Source: JAIUNP01 sp020161975 (GTDB lineage: Bacteria > Pseudomonadota > Alphaproteobacteria > Rhizobiales > Beijerinckiaceae). From it: a stretch of 25,003 bases of DNA. Below the pieces are notes generated by a model that was not told the origin of the DNA, did not search any database, and was given only the letters and a program-made list of their open reading frames with translations. Positions 1 through 6,349 of the stretch are shown here, one piece after another (position 1 is the stretch's first letter; every line of letters starts with the position of its first letter). Where the stretch lies: NCBI GenBank assembly GCA_036745275.1, contig DAIOGK010000036.1, positions 1 through 25,003 of the forward strand, given 5' to 3'. The position numbers were made by a program, and so were the translations under genes.

Positions 1-673
1 CCCAGCGGCTGCGGTAGAGCGCGAGAAGTTCGCCATCCCCCGCCTCGACGATGTTCATGTGCACCGCGCCCACGCTGTCCGGCACGTCGATGCGCCGCCA
101 TGTCCGCCCCTGATCAGAGGAGAGCCGCGCGGCACTGATATCGTCGTCACCCACCCATTTTACGCCCGGCAGCGTACGGCAGAGGAAAGTGCCGAGCAGC
201 CAGTCGCCGTTGGAAAGCACCTGCACGGGCTGGCGCACGAAGGTCCCCGCATCGCCGATCATGGTGTCGGGCTCGGACCATGTGGCCCCATAATCGCGGC
301 TCACCCGACGGCGCACCACTGCCGTGTCCTGATTGCCCGATTTCTGCGAGGTATAGAGCAGCCAGAGATCCCCCGAGGGCGTCGGAAACAGGATCGGATT
401 CTGCTCCGAGCGCGCGGGATCATCCACCAGCTTCACTGTCTCGCTCCAGCGCGACGCGCCGGGCGCAAGTCGCGAGAAATGCACGGAAATATCGGCCATG
501 CCCTCCTGCGTGCCGCCGAACCAGACGCACCCCAGCGAACCATCGCCCAGCACCATCAGATTCGCGGCATGGTTCTGCGGCGAAGGCGAAGGCAGGAAGG
601 CTTCGCGCTGGCCGGGATGCGCAGCGCGCGGACGCAGGATGCCATCCATCCGGTGGGAAATATCATCGCTCAT
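1..673 (-). CDS. Sialidase-fold (BNR/Asp-box) protein, partial at the left edge
   Basis: I translated this frame by hand; it is open to the window edge, so only the first 224 residues are seen. Two perfect Asp boxes (S-x-D-x-G-x-T-W) lie at residues 125-132 (SRDYGATW) and 185-192 (SSDQGRTW), with a degenerate one near 67-78. This marks a six-bladed sialidase-type beta-propeller (BNR_2 family). The N-terminus (MSDDISHRMDGILRP) has no signal peptide or membrane segment, so the protein is probably cytoplasmic, unlike secreted neuraminidases. The start is fixed by a GAGGAGG ribosome site 9 bases upstream, which overlaps the stop of the preceding dehydrogenase gene; the gap is 10 bases, so this is the last visible gene of the acid-sugar operon. 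True sialidase activity is doubtful in this context. A sugar-acid or lactone enzyme with a propeller fold is my inference; substrate unknown. Confidence 0.8.
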   Translation of the reverse strand, partial: MSDDISHRMDGILRPRAAHPGQREAFLPSPSPQNHAANLMVLGDGSLGCVWFGGTQEGMADISVHFSRLAPGASRWSETVKLVDDPARSEQNPILFPTPSGDLWLLYTSQKSGNQDTAVVRRRVSRDYGATWSEPDTMIGDAGTFVRQPVQVLSNGDWLLGTFLCRTLPGVKWVGDDDISAARLSSDQGRTWRRIDVPDSVGAVHMNIVEAGDGELLALYRSRW

Positions 674-683
674 GCCAGCCTCC

Positions 684-1700
684 TCACGCCCGTTCCGCAG
701 CCATGGTCTCGGCGTAGTCGATGGCCTCGATCAGACTTGTCTCGCTGGCGATGCCCTTGCCGGCGATGTCGAAGGCAGTGCCGTGATCAACCGAGGTGCG
801 AATGATCGGCAGTCCGAGCGTGATGTTGACGCCTGAAAGCGCCTCCCACTTGCCGGTCTTCGGATCGACATTGAACCCGAGCAGCTTCACCGGAATGTGT
901 CCCTGATCGTGATACATCGCGACCACAGCGTCATATTGCCCGGCGCGCAGCTTCACGAACACCGTATCGCCCGGCACCGGCCCGACGACATCGAGCCCAT
1001 CCGCCACCGCCTTCGCAATCGTCGGCATGGAAATGTCGATATCCTGCCGCCCGAACAGCCCGCCCTCCCCGGCATGGGGGTTCAGCGCCGCCACCGCGAT
1101 CTTCGGTCTGGTCTTGCCGAGCCGCTTCATGGCGTCATGGGTAAGGTCGATCACCCGGCGGATACGCTCGGGCGTCACGCGCTTGGGCACGTCTTCCAGC
1201 GCGCAATGGGTGGTGACATGGCTCACATTCATGTTGCCATGGGCCAGCATCATCACCGAGCCTTTGACGCCGGTGAGTTCCGCCAGAAGCTCGGTGTGGC
1301 CGGCATAATGATAGCCGGCAAGGTTGAGCGCTTCCTTGTTCAGCGGCGCGGTGACGAGGCCCTGAATGCGCCCGGCCAGCGCGAATTTCACCGATTGCTC
1401 GATGGCGAGATAGGCCATGCGCCCACCCGGCGCCCCAATCTCGCCGGTTATAATCGGCCCACCGGCATCGCCGGCCTGAAGGCAGGCGAGCGCCGGCCAG
1501 TCCGCCTCGGCGCGCGTTTCAGGCATCGGGGCCGCCCCTACCAGCGCTTCGCCCCGGCGGAGCGCCGGGACATCGCCGACGACGAGCAGTTTCAACGTCC
1601 CCGCTGCCATCCGATCCTTGAGGCGAACGCAGGCGCGCGCGATGATCTCAGGGCCAATGCCGGCAGGATCGCCCATGGTGATGGCAAGATGCGGTGTCAT
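684..1700 (-). CDS. pdxA2: PdxA2-type 4-phospho-D-threonate/D-erythronate 3-dehydrogenase
   Basis: This 338-residue protein belongs to the PdxA family. It has the GDPAGIGPE motif at 10-18 and the three metal-binding histidines in their usual settings: H165 (VTTHCALED), H209 (LNPHAGEGG) and H264 (MYHDQG). The RTSVDHGTAFDIAGKG block at 301-316 is also intact. PdxA itself oxidises 4-phosphohydroxythreonine in vitamin B6 synthesis. PdxA2 paralogues next to DUF1537 kinases instead oxidise 4-phospho-D-threonate or -erythronate and decarboxylate the product to dihydroxyacetone phosphate and CO2. Here the start codon overlaps the stop of a DUF1537 kinase gene by 4 bases, which is the basis for choosing the catabolic role. 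The motifs alone cannot separate PdxA from PdxA2. Cytoplasmic, dependent on a divalent metal and NAD. Confidence 0.9.
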   Translation of the reverse strand: MTPHLAITMGDPAGIGPEIIARACVRLKDRMAAGTLKLLVVGDVPALRRGEALVGAAPMPETRAEADWPALACLQAGDAGGPIITGEIGAPGGRMAYLAIEQSVKFALAGRIQGLVTAPLNKEALNLAGYHYAGHTELLAELTGVKGSVMMLAHGNMNVSHVTTHCALEDVPKRVTPERIRRVIDLTHDAMKRLGKTRPKIAVAALNPHAGEGGLFGRQDIDISMPTIAKAVADGLDVVGPVPGDTVFVKLRAGQYDAVVAMYHDQGHIPVKLLGFNVDPKTGKWEALSGVNITLGLPIIRTSVDHGTAFDIAGKGIASETSLIEAIDYAETMAAERA

Positions 1701-2794
1701 GGTCTGGTTTCCTTCGAATCAGGAACGAGGCTGGCAACCAGCCGGGAAAGCACATCCGGCGCGCCGAACGCTCCGGACTTTGAAAATACGGTGAGCCCGT
1801 CCCAGCGCCCACCGATGAGGCGTGAGGCGGGAATGCCCGGCTCAAACACGCCGAAAACATCCAGCGCGACAGCACCAAGGGCCGTAGCAACGCCACTCAA
1901 CGTCTCGCCGCCACTGACAAAGAGCGCGCCGGGGCGCGTCACCCGCCCCAACACCCCGGCAATCCGCCGCAGGATGCCCGCCTGAACTGCGCCCCGATCC
2001 GCCGCATCAGTCAGCCCGGCATTGACGAAAGCCACGCCGTCGGACGCAAGCAGCGCTTCAATATCCTCGACAACGCCACGAACATCCTCATCCCGCGCAA
2101 GTGACAGCGCCTGCACTGCGGCAAGCTGGCCCCGCATGATCGGATGGTTCGTGCCGATCAGCCCAAGCAACGGCGCACGCGGGGCAACCGCCACCGCGCC
2201 CGAGGCGCCAGCCAGCGCCGCCGCAAGCCCTGCTGCCCCCACCCAGAGCACACGGCCGCGTGCCGCTCTGCCAGCCCCGACAATCGCATCGAGATCGTCC
2301 ATGGTTTCGGCATCCCACAGGCAGATGCCGCGCGGCAGGGCATCGCCGGCGCGCGCCGTCATCACATCATACCCCTGCCCGCGCAAACGCGCCGCAAGAT
2401 CTTCGCCCGTTACCGTCCAGCTATCGCCCACGCGCGCATATTGCCGCCCCTGCCGGGTCACGCGGCCCTGAAACGGAATCGCGGGGGCGATGATCACATG
2501 GTCGAACGGCACCTGCCCGAGCACGGCGGCGAGTTCCACGCCGGCATGGCCGCGCAGCAGGCTGTCCACCTTGAAGAAGCCCAGGCGATCCGGCGCCGGC
2601 GCCAGAAACAACGCAAGCCGGTGGAGCCGCCGCGCAGCATCCGCTTCCGACACCTCCCGCGTGCCGGTGTTGAACACACTGCCCGCCTGCCCCTCCTGCC
2701 AGACGACCCGCTGCGGCCCAATGACAGACGCAAACGCCGCCGCGCTGTCGAGCGCGCCGGTCAGATCGTCTGCAATGAGCCGCAGTTCCGTCAC
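1697..2794 (-). CDS. Four-carbon acid-sugar kinase (DUF1537 family)
   Basis: This 365-residue protein carries the family's blocks in order: IADDLTGALD (7-16) and KVDSLLRGH (75-83) in the sugar-acid-binding N-terminal domain, then GLIGTNHP (211-218), SGGETLSGV (294-302), EPGIPASRL (318-326) and SKSGAFG (338-344) in the C-terminal nucleotide-binding domain. Known members (OtnK, DtnK, LtnK types) phosphorylate the 4-hydroxyl of 3-oxo-tetronate, D-threonate or L-threonate/erythronate with ATP. Coupling to a PdxA2 gene, and the absence of an OtnI/OtnC pair, favours a D-threonate/D-erythronate (DtnK-like) role; this is inference. It is shorter than the roughly 400-450 residues common in the family, although both domains are represented. 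It overlaps the aldolase gene upstream and pdxA2 downstream by 4 bases each. Confidence 0.92.
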   Translation of the reverse strand: MTELRLIADDLTGALDSAAAFASVIGPQRVVWQEGQAGSVFNTGTREVSEADAARRLHRLALFLAPAPDRLGFFKVDSLLRGHAGVELAAVLGQVPFDHVIIAPAIPFQGRVTRQGRQYARVGDSWTVTGEDLAARLRGQGYDVMTARAGDALPRGICLWDAETMDDLDAIVGAGRAARGRVLWVGAAGLAAALAGASGAVAVAPRAPLLGLIGTNHPIMRGQLAAVQALSLARDEDVRGVVEDIEALLASDGVAFVNAGLTDAADRGAVQAGILRRIAGVLGRVTRPGALFVSGGETLSGVATALGAVALDVFGVFEPGIPASRLIGGRWDGLTVFSKSGAFGAPDVLSRLVASLVPDSKETRP

Positions 2795-3561
2795 GCTTTC
2801 CCCTTCAGCCGGCTGGTCAGCGCCAGCGTGGAGGTGCGAATGAACACCGCATCGGTGGCGAAGCTGACAAAATCGATGCCCTCGGCGATTCTCCGATGAA
2901 ATTCCGCTTCGTTTCCAGTGAGATAGCCACGCTTCTTGCCAATCTTGGCAAGACGTCTGAAACCATCGTCGATGGCCGCCTGCACATCCGGATGCTGCGC
3001 ATTGCCGATATGCCCCATCGAGGCCGCCAAATCGGACGGGCCGATGAACACCGCATCGACACCATCAACGCTGGCGATCGCCTCGATCTGATTGAGCGCA
3101 TTGGTCGATTCAATCTGCACGATCAGGCAGAGTTCCTGCTCGGCGCGCGCGAAATAGTCCTGATCAAGCCCATAATTCGACGAGCGCGACGACCCCGAGA
3201 CACCCCGCACACCATGCGGAGGAAACCGCACCGCCGCCACCGCCTGCCGCGCTTCCTCGGCGCTTTCGACGTAGGGGATCAGCAGGTTCTGCGCGCCCTG
3301 GTCGAGCACGCGCTTGATCGTCACCGTATCGTTCCAGGCCGGACGCACGATGGCCGGCAGCCCTGCCCCCTCGATCACGCGGATGTGGTCGATCACATCA
3401 GGCAGTTCGATCGGCGAGTGTTCGGTATCGATCAGCGCCCAGTCGAACCCGCAACCGCAGAGGAGTTCGGTCAGCCCCGGGGACCCCAGAGTCGCGAAAA
3501 AGCCGATCTGTTGCGCCTTGCCGAGCCGGGCCTTGAATTGGTTTGTACGATGCAGGGACAT
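2791..3561 (-). CDS. HpcH/HpaI family class II 2-keto-acid aldolase
   Basis: A 256-residue protein typical in length for HpaI, GarL and RhmA aldolases, which cleave 2-keto-3-deoxy acids to pyruvate plus an aldehyde with a divalent metal. The catalytic set is present: D45 and H48 in DTEHSP, R73 in AIVRP, GVRG at 117-120, metal ligands E151 (VQIES) and D177 (FIGPSDLA). The specific substrate (2-keto-3-deoxy-rhamnonate, 5-keto-4-deoxy-glucarate, 2,4-dihydroxyhept-2-enedioate or another) cannot be read from these residues. The gene follows the iclR gene by 22 bases and overlaps the kinase gene by 4. In this setting it probably handles the keto-deoxy acid produced by a sugar-acid dehydratase such as the one at 11290-12492. 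Confidence 0.93.
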   Translation of the reverse strand: MSLHRTNQFKARLGKAQQIGFFATLGSPGLTELLCGCGFDWALIDTEHSPIELPDVIDHIRVIEGAGLPAIVRPAWNDTVTIKRVLDQGAQNLLIPYVESAEEARQAVAAVRFPPHGVRGVSGSSRSSNYGLDQDYFARAEQELCLIVQIESTNALNQIEAIASVDGVDAVFIGPSDLAASMGHIGNAQHPDVQAAIDDGFRRLAKIGKKRGYLTGNEAEFHRRIAEGIDFVSFATDAVFIRTSTLALTSRLKGKA

Positions 3562-3583
3562 GGAAACCTCACTTGTCGAACAT

Positions 3584-4390
3584 TCAGTGGCTTTGGGCGA
3601 TGGCGCCGAAACTCTGCCGGATCGCCTTCGTCAGATCGCCGGCGATGCGCGTCGCCACCGGCACCGCCTCGGCAACAAAACGGTCAATCGGCATCCGGTC
3701 GGCATGAATGGTGAGGCTGACCCCGGCAATCGGCTGACCATCGGCATCAAGAACCGTCGCGGCCACCGTGCGCAGCCCATAGGCATTCTCACCGTCCGAA
3801 ACGGCATAGCCCTGCGCACGCACCGCAACGAGGCGCTCCAGAATGTCCTCGATGCCCACGAGCGTCTTCTCCGACAATCGGATGAGCTTGGATCGCTGAA
3901 GGATGGCGCGCTGCTGCTCGGACGGCAATTGCGCCAGAATCGCATGCCCCAGCGCCGCGCCATAGGCGCCGGTCCGGCTGCCGACTCGCCGGTCGAGATT
4001 GAGCGGCGACACGTCCGATTGCGCCCGTTCAACATAGACAACATCAGTATCGTCCAGCATCCCCAGCGAGGCCGCATCCGCAATCTCCGGCACCACTTCG
4101 GACAGGAGCGGTCGCGCCAGCATCTTGAGGTCGGCACGCGCGAGCGAAGTATAGCCGAGTTCGAGGCATTTCAGCGTCAACCGGTAACGCCGCGAGCGCG
4201 GCACGGCAGCAAGATAGCCAAGAAAACACAGTGTATTGACGAGGCGGAAACTCGTGCCCCGGTCGAGCCCGGCCCGTGCCGCCACCTCGGAGATGGTCAG
4301 TTCCGGCAGGCCGGCATCAAAGGCCTTCAACACTGAAAAGACCTTGGCGACTGAATTGACAAAGTTCTTGGGGTTTTCATCACCCTTCAT
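3584..4390 (-). CDS. IclR family transcriptional regulator
   Basis: A 268-residue IclR protein. The N-terminal winged helix-turn-helix spans about residues 10-70 (VNSVAKVFSVLKAFD, then ISEVAARAGLDRGTSFRLVN), followed by a GAF-like effector domain at about 85-260 with the family pattern YGAALGHAILA, ENAYGLRTVAATV and IAGVSLTI. The frame stays open further upstream, but I start at ATG 4390 because it gives a normal IclR N-terminus and forms an ATGA overlap with the SDR stop. The gene sits inside the acid-sugar operon, between SDR and aldolase, so it is co-transcribed with the genes it most likely controls. Its probable operators are the two palindromes at 6081-6114. The effector is presumably a pathway acid or its breakdown product (inference). 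Confidence 0.93.
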   Translation of the reverse strand: MKGDENPKNFVNSVAKVFSVLKAFDAGLPELTISEVAARAGLDRGTSFRLVNTLCFLGYLAAVPRSRRYRLTLKCLELGYTSLARADLKMLARPLLSEVVPEIADAASLGMLDDTDVVYVERAQSDVSPLNLDRRVGSRTGAYGAALGHAILAQLPSEQQRAILQRSKLIRLSEKTLVGIEDILERLVAVRAQGYAVSDGENAYGLRTVAATVLDADGQPIAGVSLTIHADRMPIDRFVAEAVPVATRIAGDLTKAIRQSFGAIAQSH

Positions 4391-5070
4391 AGCGACGACC
4401 CTCCACAGATTGTCAGCGTCTGTCCGGTGATCATCGCCGCTTCTGGCGAAAGAAGGAAGGCGACAGCAGCAGCAACTTCGGCAGGCTGTATATAACGCCC
4501 CATCGGGGGTAGTCTCGGAGGGGTGCCGCCACGCGCAGGGTCGGCCAGCATCGGCGTTTCCGTCGCCGCCGGTGCGACGACATTGACCGAAACGCCACGC
4601 GGCGCAAGTTCGATAGCCCAGCTGCGCGCCATCGCCACCAGCGCCGCCTTGGTCGCGGCATACTGGCTGCGCCCCGCCGCCCCCTGCGCCGTGCGACTGC
4701 CGACCAGCACGATCCGCCCGCCGGCGACCATGCCGCCGACAAGCCCGTTGGCAAGCCGCTCCGCCGCCGCCACATGCAGCCGCCACATCCGCGCGCCGGC
4801 GTCTGCATCGAGCCCGCCGAGCGCGGCGGTCTCCATGAAGCCTGCGGCATGGACAAAGGCATCGACCGGCCCCACCGCCGCCAACACGGCATCACAGCCC
4901 GCGATGCTGGACAGATCCGCCTCAAATCCACGCCAGCCCGGCTCATCGCGGGCAATCACCCGGCGCGCGACGCCCCGCACCTGCCAGCCATCGGCCAGAA
5001 GGCGCGTCGCAATCGCTGCCCCGATGCCGGAGCTGGCACCGGTGACAAGCACGGATTTCACGACAGTCAT
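4387..5070 (-). CDS. Short-chain dehydrogenase/reductase (SDR)
   Basis: A 227-residue classical SDR with a Rossmann fold. TGASSGIG at 10-17 binds the cofactor, HAAG at 74-77 is the usual NNAG-type strand motif, and the catalytic residues are S125, Y137 and K141 (YAATK). Two arginines after the second strand (ARR, 35-37) suggest a preference for NADP(H). The usual catalytic-tetrad asparagine in helix 4 seems to be H99 (WRLHV), which is unusual. The C-terminal ITGQTLTICGG matches the family's ending. It overlaps the binding-protein gene upstream and iclR downstream by 4 bases each. It probably oxidises a hydroxyl of an acid sugar or reduces an aldehyde or keto intermediate; substrate unknown. 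Confidence 0.92.
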   Translation of the reverse strand: MTVVKSVLVTGASSGIGAAIATRLLADGWQVRGVARRVIARDEPGWRGFEADLSSIAGCDAVLAAVGPVDAFVHAAGFMETAALGGLDADAGARMWRLHVAAAERLANGLVGGMVAGGRIVLVGSRTAQGAAGRSQYAATKAALVAMARSWAIELAPRGVSVNVVAPAATETPMLADPARGGTPPRLPPMGRYIQPAEVAAAVAFLLSPEAAMITGQTLTICGGSSL

Positions 5071-6050
5071 TCCGGCTGGAAGTTGATCGCCGTCAGGAGT
5101 TCACCGGACCGCTTCACCTCACCCGCAATGAAAGCGCGCGTCTCCTCGATGCTCTCGGAAACCGGTTCCAGCAGGCGCCCGCGCCAGGTCGCGACGATCT
5201 GCGGGTCCTTCATCGTGTCCTGCACCAGCTTGTTGATCTTCACCTGAATGTCGCGCGGCGTGCCCTTCGGCGCCCAGATCGCGTACCAGGAGTTGAACAC
5301 GAAGTCCTTCACGCCCTGCTCGTCGATGGTCGGAAGGTCGGGCGCCAGCGGCGAGCGGGCCTTGCTGGCGATGCCGAGCGCCTTCACCTTCACCCCGTCC
5401 GCCTGCTTCAGCAGCGCAAAGGACGGATCGATCAGCAACTGCACGTTGCCACCCATGATGTCCTGAAGCGCGGGCGCTGTGCCGCGATAGGGCACCATAT
5501 CGATTTTCAGACCCGTGCGGCGCAGGAATTCAACCGTGGCGAGATGGCCGGCGGACCCCAGCGACGAAATCGCGAAGTTGAAGTCCTTCGGTGACTTTTT
5601 CGCCGATTCGATCATCTCCTGAAGCGTCTTTTCCGGCCGCGCGCCGGTCATCACCAGCACGAGCGGCGCGACCGCCGTACGCGCCACCGCCTCAAGGTCC
5701 GTCTCAGGATTGAAGGTGGCTGCCTTCAGCACACGATGCATCACGGCGGTGTTGAAGGCCGAGGCGAGCAGCGTGTAGCCATCAGGCTCGGCCTGAATGA
5801 CAGCATTGGTGCCGATCAGCCCGGCGCCGCCCACCCGGTTCTCGACTATTGCCGCAACGCCGGTCGTCTCCTGCAGACGCTGGGCAACAAGCCGGCCAAG
5901 CGCATCATTCGCCGCACCGGGCGGCCAGGGCACGATCACCTTGATCGTCTTGCCCGATTGCGGCCAACCCGTCTGGGCCGATGCCCCGCCGAACACGATC
6001 GACATGCCGCCGAACGCGGCTGCGGATTTCAGAAAATCACGCTTCCTCAT
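5067..6050 (-). CDS. Bug/TctC family periplasmic substrate-binding protein (operon leader)
   Basis: A 327-residue TctC-type binding protein. I start at ATG 6050 because GGGAGAGG precedes it and it gives a proper export signal: MRKRDFLKSAAAFGGMS with a cut near ASAQ. The KRDFLK core resembles a Tat signal with KR in place of RR. Family landmarks are VIVPWPPGAANDALGRLVAQ, NRVGGAGLIGTNAV, DGYTLL, YRGTAPALQDIMGGNVQLLID and SWYAIWAPKGTP. Bug proteins bind carboxylated ligands, normally for a TctAB permease, but no tctA or tctB lies in this window. It is the first gene of the acid-sugar operon, overlapping the SDR gene by 4 bases, which suggests a sensor or delivery role for the pathway substrate. 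Confidence 0.92.
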   Translation of the reverse strand: MRKRDFLKSAAAFGGMSIVFGGASAQTGWPQSGKTIKVIVPWPPGAANDALGRLVAQRLQETTGVAAIVENRVGGAGLIGTNAVIQAEPDGYTLLASAFNTAVMHRVLKAATFNPETDLEAVARTAVAPLVLVMTGARPEKTLQEMIESAKKSPKDFNFAISSLGSAGHLATVEFLRRTGLKIDMVPYRGTAPALQDIMGGNVQLLIDPSFALLKQADGVKVKALGIASKARSPLAPDLPTIDEQGVKDFVFNSWYAIWAPKGTPRDIQVKINKLVQDTMKDPQIVATWRGRLLEPVSESIEETRAFIAGEVKRSGELLTAINFQPE

Positions 6051-6080
6051 GGTGCCTCTCCCTGTTATCGCAATCTCGTT

Positions 6081-6095
6081 GTTCGGAATGCGAAC
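6081..6095. promoter_or_regulatory. Probable IclR-type operator, copy A
   Basis: The 15-bp sequence GTTCG-gaatg-CGAAC is a perfect palindrome with 5-bp arms. It begins 31 bases upstream of the binding-protein start codon. Its centre (6088) is 19 bp from that of copy B, about two helical turns, as expected for cooperative dimer binding. TTCG-N5-CGAA matches the layout of several IclR-family operators, and an IclR gene lies in the downstream operon. Assignment to that regulator is inference. Confidence 0.65.
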
Positions 6096-6099
6096 ATAA

Positions 6100-6114
6100 A
6101 TTCGGAATACGAAT
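6100..6114. promoter_or_regulatory. Probable IclR-type operator, copy B
   Basis: The second 15-bp palindrome, ATTCG-gaata-CGAAT, differs from copy A only at its outermost base pair and one base of the spacer. It begins 50 bases upstream of the start codon at 6050. The conserved GAAT spacer, although not required by dyad symmetry, shows the two copies are a true repeat and not chance palindromes. Confidence 0.65.
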
Positions 6115-6239
6115 GAAATGTGCGAAAATTCCCGCAAAAGTCAAGCGGATTTGGTGGCTGAAGAGACTTGGGAAGGCCTAAAGCAAAGACAGCGGCAGCG
6201 GTGCGCCCGCTTTCCTGATCGGAAACCGGACCGCCACAT

Positions 6240-6271
6240 TTCCGGGCAATTTCGCAGGAAAATGCCCGGAA
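6240..6271. repeat. Strong 32-nt hairpin, possible terminator or processing element
   Basis: Arms TTCCGGGCA (6240-6248) and TGCCCGGAA (6263-6271) pair perfectly over 9 bp. After one A-A mismatch, TTTC (6250-6253) pairs with GAAA (6258-6261), leaving a 4-base GCAG loop. It lies about 78 bases beyond the stop of the upstream Bug gene. No T-run follows on either strand, so it is not a textbook intrinsic terminator. Confidence 0.55.
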
Positions 6272-6349
6272 CCCGATGTTCTGAAGCGACGTGACGGGGC
6301 TCCAGTTACGGCGTCACCGCTCCTGGACGTGCAGCGCGGGCACGCCGCC

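Larger units (their letters stand above)
6051..6349. other. 299-bp structured gap between the two Bug protein genes
   Basis: No gene is supported here. Besides the twin palindromes at 6081-6114 it contains a long hairpin at 6240-6271, a TTTCC-N5-GGAAA inverted repeat at 6211-6225 and a GTGACG-N15-CGTCAC inverted repeat at 6291-6317. A TTGACT hexamer on the minus strand (6144-6139) could be a -35 box, but I see no convincing -10 box 16-18 bp further on. The region therefore probably carries the operon promoter plus the 3' end of the upstream transcript. Confidence 0.6.

Noticed and set aside
4391..4786. An N-terminal extension of about 132 residues on the IclR protein
   Set aside because: It overlaps the conserved C-terminal half of the SDR in another frame and has no IclR homology. 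The ATGA-coupled start at 4390 fits the family.
6139..6144. Minus-strand TTGACT as the operon's -35 box
   Set aside because: No acceptable -10 hexamer occurs 16-18 bp downstream, so I did not call a promoter.
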